42,696 nt of DNA from Halomonas rhizosphaerae. GTDB lineage: Bacteria; Pseudomonadota; Gammaproteobacteria; Pseudomonadales; Halomonadaceae. Shown here piece after piece: positions 29,491-36,868 of this stretch. Under the pieces are notes generated by a model. It worked only from the letters and a program-made list of their open reading frames with translations, ran no database searches and was not told the origin of the DNA. Position numbers and translations under genes: made by a program. The DNA lies in contig NZ_JASCQP010000006.1 in assembly GCF_030010555.1 (NCBI RefSeq), positions 1 to 42,696 on the forward strand, written 5' to 3'. Within the stretch, counting starts at the first letter, position 1. Every line of letters begins with the position of its first letter.

Positions 29491-30540
29491 TCAGGGCCGG
29501 GGCGTGTCGGCCAGGCTGCCCTGGGGCAGCTGCATGGTCAGGCAGTGCAGGCTGCCATGCTGGCGGATCACGCTCAGGCAGTCGATGGGGATGATGTCGC
29601 TGCCGGGAAAGGCCTCGCCCAGGGCGGCCAGGGCCCGGCTGTCGGCACCGTCGCCATAGGCCGGGACCAGCACGGCGCCGTTGATGATCAGGAAGTTGGC
29701 ATAGGTTGCCGGCAGTCGGTGGCCATCCACCGGGTCATGACAGGCCCGCGGCCAGGGCAGGGGAATCAGCCGGTAGGGCTCGCCGTCTGCGCGCCGTAGG
29801 GCGCGCAGCTCGGCCTCCATGGCGGCCAGTGCCGGGTAGTGGGGGTCGGCCGGGTCGTCGCACCTGACGTAGGCCAGCGTGGCCGGGTCGCAGAAGCGCA
29901 CCAGGGTGTCCACATGGCTGTCGGTATCGTCACCGTCCAGGTGGCCATTGGCCAGCCACAGCACTCGCGTGACCCCGAGCTCCGCCTTCAGGCGCGCCTC
30001 GATGGCCGTCCTGTCGAGACAGGGATTGCGGTTGGGGTTGAGCAGGCAGGCCTCGGTGGTCAGCAGGGTGCCCTCGCCATCGGTCTCGATGGCGCCGCCC
30101 TCGAGCACCAGGTCGCGGGATTCCACCGGGCAGGAGAAGGTACCGACGTCCGCCAGGCGGCGCGTCAGGGTGTTGTCGCGGGTGGCGTCGAACTTGCCGC
30201 CCCAGCCCGTGAAGACGTAGTCGAGCAGGAGCGGCTCGCCGTCACGTGCCATACCGAGGGGGCCGTGATCGCGGGCCCAGGTGTCGTCGGCGGCAGCGAC
30301 CACCAGCCTCAGGCGGGCGGCCTCGACGCCGAGGCAGGCGAAGCGGTGGGCCAGATGGCTGCGGGTCGCGGCATCCGGCACGGCGACCAGCACGGCCTGG
30401 TAGCGCGTGATGGCGACCACCATGGCCTCCATCGTCGCCTCGATGCGTTCGAGCAGCGGGGCCCAGTCACTGTCGGGACTGGGCCAGGTGAGTTGCACGG
30501 CATCCTGAGGATGCCATTCGGGGAGCAGGCGATGGGCCAT
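29491..30540 (-). CDS. aguA: Agmatine deiminase
   Basis: 349 residues from the ATG at 30540, giving MAHRLLPEWHPQDAVQLTWP as in the family; upstream in-frame codons look like noise. Peptidylarginine-deiminase fold, with DDTWARDHGPLG (about 87-98), VLEGGAIETDGEGTLLTTEACLLNPNRNP, NGHLDGDDTDSHVDTLVRF and the nucleophile Cys333 in GSLHCLTMQLP. It converts agmatine to N-carbamoylputrescine, the AguB substrate. The promoter upstream carries a perfect inverted repeat. No regulator such as aguR is in the window. Confidence 0.95.
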   Translation of the reverse strand: MAHRLLPEWHPQDAVQLTWPSPDSDWAPLLERIEATMEAMVVAITRYQAVLVAVPDAATRSHLAHRFACLGVEAARLRLVVAAADDTWARDHGPLGMARDGEPLLLDYVFTGWGGKFDATRDNTLTRRLADVGTFSCPVESRDLVLEGGAIETDGEGTLLTTEACLLNPNRNPCLDRTAIEARLKAELGVTRVLWLANGHLDGDDTDSHVDTLVRFCDPATLAYVRCDDPADPHYPALAAMEAELRALRRADGEPYRLIPLPWPRACHDPVDGHRLPATYANFLIINGAVLVPAYGDGADSRALAALGEAFPGSDIIPIDCLSVIRQHGSLHCLTMQLPQGSLADTPRP

Positions 30541-30570
30541 GGGCGGGTCTCGTGCAGATCGTCTCGGGTC

Positions 30571-30609
30571 TTGCCGGCGCAATGTAGGCCGCCGCCGGCA
30601 ATGATGCAA
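30571..30609 (-). promoter_or_regulatory. aguA promoter with operator-like inverted repeat over the -10
   Basis: Read on the minus strand, TTGCAT (30609-30604) and TACATT (30586-30581) are separated by 17 bases. TTGCCGGCG (30571-30579) and CGCCGGCAA (30593-30601) form a perfect 9-bp inverted repeat with a 13-base gap that contains the -10. The aguA start is about 33 bases past the expected RNA start. The layout suggests a repressor site; the regulator is unknown. Confidence 0.6.
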
Positions 30610-30692
30610 TGATCGCGCAAACGGGGCGTGTCGGCGATGCAGCAAAGGCCAAAAAACCGTACCATGGGCGCCCGCCGACAAGGAATGTTCCC

Positions 30693-31934
30693 ATGTTCGA
30701 CCGACTCCCCTTCCTGATCGGGCTGCGCTACGTGCGCGCCAAGCGACGCAACCACTTCATCTCCTTCATCTCGCTGACCTCCATGCTGGGCCTCATGCTG
30801 GGGGTCGCGGTGCTCATCCTGGTATTGTCGGTGATGAACGGCTTTGACCACGAACTGCGCACCCGGGTGCTGGGCATGGTGCCCCACGCCAAGATCGAGG
30901 CGCCGGGCGGGCTCACCGACTGGCAGCCGCTGGCCGAGCGCCTCATGGAGCGCGAGCGGGTGATCGGCGCGGCGCCCTATGTCGAGCAGCAGGGCATGTT
31001 CTCGGTGGGCGGGCGCAACGAGGGCGCCATGGTCAACGGCATCGAACCCGAGTGGGAGAGTCGGGTGTCGATCATCGACGAGAACATGCGCCACGGTAGC
31101 CTGGACGACCTCACGCCCGGCGAGTGGAACATCGTGCTCGGCTCGATCCTGGCGCGCCGCCTGGGCGTTGGGGTGGGCGACCGAGTGACGCTGCTGGTGC
31201 CCGAGGCCTCGATCACCCCGGCCGGCGTCTTCCCGCGGCTCAAGCGCTTCACCGTGAGCGGTATCTTCAGCGTCGGGGCGGACCTGGATGCCTCCCTGGC
31301 CTATGCCCACATCGACGACATGCAGACCCTGGCACGGCTGGGCGATGCGGTGGGCGGCCTGCGGCTCGAACTGGACGACCTCTTCGCCGCGGGCAGCGAG
31401 ACCCGGGCGATCATCGATGAGCTGGGATCCGGCTACCGGGGACTGGACTGGACCTACTCGCATGGCAACCTCTTCCAGGCGATCCAGATGGAGAAGCGCA
31501 TGATCGCGCTGCTGCTGACGGTGATCATCGCCGTGGCGGCCTTCAATATCGTCTCTACCCTGGTGATGGTGGTGACCGACAAGCGAGCCGATATCGCCAT
31601 CCTGCGCACCATCGGTGCCACGCCACGCTCGATCATGGGAATCTTCATCGTCCAGGGGCTGGCGATCGGCGTGATCGGCATCCTGGTGGGGGTCATCCTG
31701 GGCGTGCTGATGGCCTGGACGGTGTCGGATCTCATCGCCTGGGTGGAGGGTGCCTTCGGCATCCACTTCCTCGATGCCGGGGTCTATTTCATCAGCAACC
31801 TGCCGTCGCGCCTGATCTGGAGCGATGTGGCCAATATCGTGTCCGCGGCCTTCGTGCTGACCTTCCTCTCCACCCTGTACCCGGCCTGGCGCGCCGCCCG
31901 GGTGCAGCCTGCCGAGGTGCTTCGCTATGAGTGA
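30693..31934 (+). CDS. lolC: LolC/LolE-family lipoprotein-releasing permease (possibly LolF type)
   Basis: 413 residues. Start ATG at 30693 after AAGGAA. Four membrane segments: one near residues 26-48 and three at about 270-400, with a large periplasmic domain between. FLIGLRYVRAKRRNHFISFISLTSMLGLMLGVAVLILVLSVMNGF is the family N-terminus. The LolA-binding Hook of E. coli LolC is matched by LLVPEASITPAGVFPRLKRF (about 168-187). With LolD it extracts outer-membrane lipoproteins from the inner membrane and hands them to LolA. Only one permease gene lies next to lolD, so it may form a LolDF-type homodimer. It overlaps lolD by 8 bases. Confidence 0.9.
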   Translation: MFDRLPFLIGLRYVRAKRRNHFISFISLTSMLGLMLGVAVLILVLSVMNGFDHELRTRVLGMVPHAKIEAPGGLTDWQPLAERLMERERVIGAAPYVEQQGMFSVGGRNEGAMVNGIEPEWESRVSIIDENMRHGSLDDLTPGEWNIVLGSILARRLGVGVGDRVTLLVPEASITPAGVFPRLKRFTVSGIFSVGADLDASLAYAHIDDMQTLARLGDAVGGLRLELDDLFAAGSETRAIIDELGSGYRGLDWTYSHGNLFQAIQMEKRMIALLLTVIIAVAAFNIVSTLVMVVTDKRADIAILRTIGATPRSIMGIFIVQGLAIGVIGILVGVILGVLMAWTVSDLIAWVEGAFGIHFLDAGVYFISNLPSRLIWSDVANIVSAAFVLTFLSTLYPAWRAARVQPAEVLRYE

Positions 31935-32664
31935 GATGGCCATGCCCCCAGACGCCGGCACGCCCACCCGTGCGGGACAGGTGATGCTCGAATGCCGTGA
32001 CCTGACCCGGGTCTATCGCGAGGGACCGCGGGACCTCACCGTGCTGGATGGCCTGGCGATGCAGGTACTGGCCGGCGAGCGGGTCGCCGTGGTCGGCAGT
32101 TCCGGCTCCGGCAAGACGACGCTGCTCAATCTGTTGGGCGGACTGGATCGCCCGAGTCGTGGCGAGGTACGCATCGCCGGGGAGTCGCTGCTGACACTCA
32201 ATGACGCCGACCTGGGGCGCTTCCGCAACCGCCACATCGGCTTCGTCTACCAGTTCCACCACCTGCTGGCGGAGTTCACCGCCCTGGAGAATGCCGCCCT
32301 GCCGCTGATCGTGCGCGGCCAGCGAAAGCGGGTGGCCGAGGAGCGGGCCCGCCAGCTGCTGGCAAGGGTCGGGATGGCCGAGCGGGCCGATCACAAGCCG
32401 GGCGAGCTCTCGGGGGGGGAGCGCCAGCGGGTGGCCATTGCCCGGGCGCTGGTCACCGACCCCAGCCTGGTGCTGATGGACGAGCCCACCGGCAACCTCG
32501 ACCAGACCACGGCGGCGAGTATCCTGGCGCTGATGGACGAGCTGGCGAGCAGCGCGGCCTGCGCCTTCGTGATCGTCACCCACGACCTGGCGCTCGCCGC
32601 CCATCAGGACCGCGTCCTTCGACTCGACGGTGGACGCCTCGTCGAGCAGGCGGAGAGCGACTGA
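31927..32664 (+). CDS. lolD: LolD, ATPase of the lipoprotein-releasing system
   Basis: 245 residues. ABC ATPase with Walker A GSSGSGKTTLLN (about 58-69), the LolD motif LLNLLGGLDRPSRGEVRIAGESL, the Q-loop FVYQFHHLLAEFTALENAALP, the signature LSGGERQRVAIARAL (about 159-173), Walker B LVLMDEPTGNLD (about 179-190) and the switch His in VTHD. It energises the LolC/E permease just upstream, whose stop codon it overlaps by 8 bases. In Pseudomonas a second permease gene (lolE) follows lolD; here a convergent DUF2062 gene follows. Confidence 0.95.
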   Translation: MSEMAMPPDAGTPTRAGQVMLECRDLTRVYREGPRDLTVLDGLAMQVLAGERVAVVGSSGSGKTTLLNLLGGLDRPSRGEVRIAGESLLTLNDADLGRFRNRHIGFVYQFHHLLAEFTALENAALPLIVRGQRKRVAEERARQLLARVGMAERADHKPGELSGGERQRVAIARALVTDPSLVLMDEPTGNLDQTTAASILALMDELASSAACAFVIVTHDLALAAHQDRVLRLDGGRLVEQAESD

Positions 32665-32677
32665 GACGGCGCGGCTC

Positions 32678-32699
32678 ATGAGGGGCAACCGGCCCCATG
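32678..32699. terminator. Small hairpin between lolD and the DUF2062 gene
   Basis: CAT-GA-GGGGC (32678-32686) can pair with GCCCC-ATG (32692-32699) as an 8-bp stem with a two-base bulge and a 5-nt loop. No T-run follows. It is the only candidate terminator between these convergent genes. Confidence 0.35.
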
Positions 32700-32724
32700 T
32701 ATAGCGGCCGCCGCCATGGGGGCC

Positions 32725-33267
32725 TCACTTCTCCCGGCCGGCGCTCCGTTGTCGCCGGCGTCGACGTGCGCGTGCCTTCCAGCTGCGCGAGACCTGCCAG
32801 CGCCATACCAGGCGGATCGCCAGGTTGGCCAGTGCGGCGATTGCCACGGCCGCGACCAGCGACCCCAGGGCCAGCGTCGGCAGGATCTCCACCAGCTGGT
32901 CGGCGATCCAGCGGGTGGAGAGTCGGTCCGGCGCCTTGCGCACCGGCATGTCCAGCAGCCAGGCGCCGAGGCGGTAGTTGCCGTAGAAGATCAGCGGCAT
33001 CGTCAGGGGGTTGGTGATCCACACCAGGCCGATGGAGAGCGGCAGGTTGCAGCGAACCAGCCAGGAGCCGAAGGCGGCCACCAGCATCTGGAAGGGAATC
33101 GGCAGCAGGGCGCTGAAAAGCCCCACGGAAAAGGCATTGGCCACGCTGCGTCGCGTCAGCACCCACAGCGAAGGATTGCCGATCAGGTGGCTGACGACGC
33201 GCAGGGAGCGCCGGCGCCTGAGGGCATCGGGGTGGGGCAGGTAGCGCTGCAGCAGTCGGCGCGGCAT
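32725..33267 (-). CDS. DUF2062 family inner-membrane protein
   Basis: 180 residues from the ATG at 33267 (MPRRLLQRYLPHPDALR). Typical DUF2062 features: HLIGNPSLWVLTRRSVANAFSVGLFSALLPIPFQMLVAAFGSWLVRCNLP pattern at about 28-77, then WITNPLTMPLIFYGNYRLGAWLL (about 84-106) and a third membrane segment near 135-160. The C-terminal tail is very basic. Function of the family is unknown. The same gene lies between lolE and comEC in Pseudomonas. It is convergent with lolD and divergent from comEC. Confidence 0.88.
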   Translation of the reverse strand: MPRRLLQRYLPHPDALRRRRSLRVVSHLIGNPSLWVLTRRSVANAFSVGLFSALLPIPFQMLVAAFGSWLVRCNLPLSIGLVWITNPLTMPLIFYGNYRLGAWLLDMPVRKAPDRLSTRWIADQLVEILPTLALGSLVAAVAIAALANLAIRLVWRWQVSRSWKARARRRRRQRSAGREK

Positions 33268-33300
33268 TGACGAGGGGCTCGCGGCTTCCAAACCCGGGCT

Positions 33301-33329
33301 ATTATGCATACGAGTCGCGTGCCTCGCCA
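33301..33329 (-). promoter_or_regulatory. Possible promoter of the DUF2062 gene
   Basis: On the minus strand CATAAT (33306-33301) is a -10-like hexamer preceded by TATG. TGGCGA (33329-33324) is 17 bases upstream and a weak -35. The start codon is about 28 bases past the expected RNA start. Confidence 0.3.
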
Positions 33330-33398
33330 TGATGCCCCTCAACGTGACGCCGCTGCGGGGCGGGCGGGTCGCCTTGCTTGCCGTTCAGGGACGATGCC

Positions 33399-35696
33399 AT
33401 GCAGCTGGGCCTGGCCATTCCCCTGGCACTCGCCGTGCTGGCCGGCGTGCTGGGGAGCCATCTCGCCGTGCCGGGGGCCATCGAGGTCCTGGCGTTGGGC
33501 CTGCTGGTCGTCCTGGCCGGGCGTCATGTGCGTCTCGCGATGGCCCTGGTGGTCGCGGCCCTGGTCGCAGTCCAGTTGCTCATGGTGCGTGGCGGCGAGC
33601 TCGCCCCCGGGCTGACCCGTCAGGACCTGCGGCTCGAGGGGCGCCTGGTCTCGGTGGCCAGGGACGAGCGGCTGGCGCGGCTGACGCTGGAGGTCACCGA
33701 GTGTCGCCCCCTGGCAGAGACATTGCCCGATTGCCGCGGCCTCGCGCGGGTCCGGCTCTCCTTCTTCGATGCCCCGGCCATGGTGCCCGGCGAGCATTGG
33801 CGGCTGACGGTTCGCCTGCGTCCGCCGGCAGGCTTCGCCAACCCCGGGACCTTCGACTACCGCGGCTGGCTGTGGCGGGAAGGCATCCAGGCCAACGGCT
33901 ATGTACGCCGCGACCCACCCCCTCGCCGCCTGGCCACCGCGCCCTTCTCGCTGCGCCGGCTGGCACTGGGCCACCTCGATGAGCAGCAGCTGGCGGCCCG
34001 TCATCGACGCTGGCTGGCGGCCCTGACCCTGGGGGTGAGCGAGCGGCTGGGGCCGGAGGACTGGGACCTGCTGAACGCCACCGGCACCACCCACCTGATG
34101 GTGATCTCCGGGCTGCACGTGGGGCTGGTGGCGGCCTTCGCCCTGTGGCTGGCAAGGGGGGTGGCCCGCCTGGTCACCCCCGGGGCATGGCGCCTGACGG
34201 TCTGGCCCTGGTGGATGGCGGGTACCGCGGCGGTGGGATATGCCGGCCTGGCCGGCCTGGAGCCCCCCGCACTGCGCGCCATGCTCATGACCCTGGTGGG
34301 GCTGTGGGTGGCCAGCGGACGTCATTCGCCCGGCCCCTGGCAGGCCTGGTGGCTGGCCCTGGCGCTGGTGTTGCTGGCCGACCCCCTGTCGGCCTGGCGT
34401 CCCGGCCTCTGGCTGTCATTCGTCGCCGTGGCGCTGCTGATCCTGGTCTGGCAGGGGAGGGCGCGCCCGCGCGGGGTGAGCGGCTGGCTCCGGGCGCTGG
34501 TCCGCTCCCAGCTGCTGCTGGCCCCGCTGATGGCGGCGGCGGTGCTGCTGGCCTTCGATCGCCTGGCCCCGGCGGCCCCGCTGGTCAACCTGGTCGCCGT
34601 GCCCCTGGTCAGCAGCCTGCTGGTGCCCCTGGGGCTGCTCGGCTGGCTGACGGCCTGGCTGCCGCCGCTCTCGGCCCTGTGCTGGGCCCTGTTCGGCCTG
34701 CTGGTCGATGGGCTGGTATTCCTGCTGGACCAGGCCGCCCGCTGGCTGCCCCTCTGGCTACCGGAGCCGTCGCGGGTCGTCCCGCTGGGGCTGGCCCTGG
34801 GTCTCGCCGCCCTGCTGTGGGCACTGCCCGGCCTGATCCCGCGCCTGCGACTGGTCGGCACGGCCCTGCTGCTGCTGGTGCCGCTCGGCCTCTCCTCCTC
34901 GTCCCCGGTCACCGCCGAGGGACTGCTGCGGGTCCGGGTCCATGACGTGGGGCAGGGCCAGCTGGTCGAGCTGCGCACCGCCGGCTATCGCGCGCTCTAT
35001 GACACCGGGCCGCGCTTCGGTTCCGGTTTCATGCCGCTCGCCACCCTGTGGCCGCCGGGGCAGCGCTTTGATGACGTCCTCATCAGCCATGCCGACCAGG
35101 ACCATGTCGGCGGCCTGCCGGCCCTGCGCGAGCAGCACCGGGTGGCGCGCTTCCTGGCACCCCCCGGCGAGGCCCTCGAGGTACCGGCCGAGTCCTGCAC
35201 GGCCGGACGGGAGTGGCGGCGCGATGGCGTGACCTTCCGTATTCTCTGGCCACCGGCCGAGAGTGGCGAACTCTCGTCCAACGACCGCTCCTGCGTGCTG
35301 CTGGCGAGTGCCGGCGAGCACCACCTGCTGATTACCGGGGATGTGGGGCGAGATGCCGAGCGGCGTTTCCTCGCCGAGCTTCCCCCGGGGGTGACCCTGC
35401 AGGTGGCAGGGCACCACGGGAGTGCCACCAGTTCCGGCATGCTGCTGGTGCGGCGTCTGGCGCCGCGCCATGTGGTTTTCAGTGCGGCGCGAGACAACCC
35501 CTTCGGCCACCCGACAGGCCGCGTCGTGCGTCGCTTTCGGGAGGCCGGTAGCTGCCTGTGGAGCACCGCCCGGGATGGTGCCGTGACCTTCTGGCTCGGC
35601 GAGGCCGCCCGCCGCGGAGTCCGTTCCGAGCGGCCGGCCGCCTGGCGGCACGGCGGTGTCGGAGCTGGCTGCCTTGCGTTAGAATCGCCTCACTGA
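33399..35696 (+). CDS. comEC: ComEC/Rec2-family DNA-uptake channel protein
   Basis: 765 residues, typical size. N-terminal membrane segments and the DUF4131 domain (about 1-190), then the Competence channel domain with ATGTTHLMVISGLHVGLVAAF (about 227-247) and many transmembrane helices to about 500. A metallo-beta-lactamase-like domain follows (about 510-740) with VHDVGQGQLVEL, the metal motif LISHADQDHVGGLP (about 561-574) and GHHGSATSSG. ComEC carries single-stranded DNA across the inner membrane during natural transformation. No other competence genes are visible nearby. The start at 33399 is chosen over an upstream TTG at 33378. It leads the exbB-to-murB gene run. Confidence 0.93.
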   Translation: MQLGLAIPLALAVLAGVLGSHLAVPGAIEVLALGLLVVLAGRHVRLAMALVVAALVAVQLLMVRGGELAPGLTRQDLRLEGRLVSVARDERLARLTLEVTECRPLAETLPDCRGLARVRLSFFDAPAMVPGEHWRLTVRLRPPAGFANPGTFDYRGWLWREGIQANGYVRRDPPPRRLATAPFSLRRLALGHLDEQQLAARHRRWLAALTLGVSERLGPEDWDLLNATGTTHLMVISGLHVGLVAAFALWLARGVARLVTPGAWRLTVWPWWMAGTAAVGYAGLAGLEPPALRAMLMTLVGLWVASGRHSPGPWQAWWLALALVLLADPLSAWRPGLWLSFVAVALLILVWQGRARPRGVSGWLRALVRSQLLLAPLMAAAVLLAFDRLAPAAPLVNLVAVPLVSSLLVPLGLLGWLTAWLPPLSALCWALFGLLVDGLVFLLDQAARWLPLWLPEPSRVVPLGLALGLAALLWALPGLIPRLRLVGTALLLLVPLGLSSSSPVTAEGLLRVRVHDVGQGQLVELRTAGYRALYDTGPRFGSGFMPLATLWPPGQRFDDVLISHADQDHVGGLPALREQHRVARFLAPPGEALEVPAESCTAGREWRRDGVTFRILWPPAESGELSSNDRSCVLLASAGEHHLLITGDVGRDAERRFLAELPPGVTLQVAGHHGSATSSGMLLVRRLAPRHVVFSAARDNPFGHPTGRVVRRFREAGSCLWSTARDGAVTFWLGEAARRGVRSERPAAWRHGGVGAGCLALESPH
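35680..35685 (+). promoter_or_regulatory. Possible -10 element upstream of exbB
   Basis: TAGAAT at 35680-35685, inside the end of comEC and about 50 bases before exbB. No clear -35 is seen at 16-18 bases. It could give the exbB-murB run a promoter independent of comEC. Confidence 0.25.
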
Positions 35697-35735
35697 CTCC
35701 CGGCCTCGCGGCCGGCCATCTCGAAGGGGAACGGC

Positions 35736-36449
35736 ATGGACATGATGGATGCCCTGATCGCCGGCGGCTGGTTGATGGTACCGCTGCTGGGCTGCTCGCT
35801 TGTGGCCACGGTGATCATCATCGAGCGCCTGTGGACCCTGAGGGCGCGTCGCATCGCGCCCTACGGCCTGGGACAGGAGGTCTGTCAGTTGGTGGCACGG
35901 GGACAGGTCAACCTCTACTGGCTGGAGGGACACTCCCCGCTGGGCGGCGTGCTGGCCGCCGGGCTCCGCAATGCCCGGCTCGGCCACGAGCAGGTGCGTG
36001 CGCGGCTCCAGGAGGCGGCCACCGCCGTGATCCACGACATGGAGCGCTTCCTGAGCCCCCTGGGCACCATCGCCGCCATCACGCCACTGATCGGGCTGTT
36101 GGGCACCGTGGTCGGCATGATCGAGGTCTTCGCGGTGATCGTCACCGGCGACGGGGCCAGTCGCACCGCCGATCTGGCCGGCGGCATCTCCCGCGCCCTG
36201 GTCACCACGGCGGCAGGCCTCACCGTGGCGATCCCGTCACTGATGTTCCATCGCTACTTCCAGCGCCGGGTCGAGGACATCACGGTGCGCATGGAGGAGC
36301 AGGCCGGCCAGGTGGTCGAGTACCTCGCCCACTATCCGGGCGAGCTGGTACTGGCCGAGCGGCACGCCGACGAGTCCCGCCTGGGCCAGCGCGGCGACGA
36401 CGAACTGGAGGCCGATGGTCGCATCGCCCCGAGGGTGAAGCAGCCGTGA
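35736..36449 (+). CDS. exbB: ExbB/TolQ/MotA-family proton channel subunit
   Basis: 237 residues. Start ATG at 35736 after AAGGGGA. Three membrane segments: about 8-28, 110-135 and 150-175, with SPLGTIAAITPLIGLLGTVVGMIEVFAVI (about 105-133) and GGISRALVTTAAGLTVAIPSLMFHRYF as the MotA/TolQ/ExbB signature. With the ExbD-like partner it forms a proton-driven inner-membrane motor. No TonB or TolA is nearby, so the driven process is unclear; the pair sits next to lipid A transport genes, as in Pseudomonas. It overlaps exbD by four bases. Confidence 0.9.
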   Translation: MDMMDALIAGGWLMVPLLGCSLVATVIIIERLWTLRARRIAPYGLGQEVCQLVARGQVNLYWLEGHSPLGGVLAAGLRNARLGHEQVRARLQEAATAVIHDMERFLSPLGTIAAITPLIGLLGTVVGMIEVFAVIVTGDGASRTADLAGGISRALVTTAAGLTVAIPSLMFHRYFQRRVEDITVRMEEQAGQVVEYLAHYPGELVLAERHADESRLGQRGDDELEADGRIAPRVKQP

Positions 36450-36868
36450 GGTTCCCCCGGCGGCGACGCGACCCGGTGGAGGTCAACCTGACCCCGCTGA
36501 TCGACGTGGTCTTCCTGCTGCTGATCTTCTTCATGGTCTCGACCACCTTCGAGACCCGCCAGGCACTGGAACTCGAACTTCCCGAGAGCGAGAGTGGCCA
36601 GGACATGGAGGCATCGCCGGTGACCCTGGTGGTCACCGCCGCGGGCGAATACCGGCTGGGCGAGCGGGTCCATACCGCCGCGACGCTGGGCGAGGCCCTG
36701 GCCGCCGAGGCCGAGCAGGCCCGCGAGTTTGGCCTTGTGGTGGAGGCCGACGGGCGTGCCGCCCACGCCGACGTGGTGCGTGCCCTGGACCGTGCCGCCG
36801 GCCTGGAGATCCGCCGCGTACGCATCGCGACCGCCGCGGCATCACCCCCTGAACCGGAGACACCGTGA
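36446..36868 (+). CDS. exbD: ExbD/TolR-family proton channel subunit
   Basis: 140 residues with a GTG start at 36446 overlapping the exbB stop (GTGA). Longer readings run through exbB in another frame. MRFPRRRRDPVEVNLTPLID is the cytoplasmic start, followed by one membrane helix (about 16-36) containing the conserved proton-path Asp in TPLIDVVFLLLIFFMV, then a periplasmic domain to about 130. Partner of the upstream ExbB-like protein. It overlaps msbA by four bases. Confidence 0.92.
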   Translation: MRFPRRRRDPVEVNLTPLIDVVFLLLIFFMVSTTFETRQALELELPESESGQDMEASPVTLVVTAAGEYRLGERVHTAATLGEALAAEAEQAREFGLVVEADGRAAHADVVRALDRAAGLEIRRVRIATAAASPPEPETP

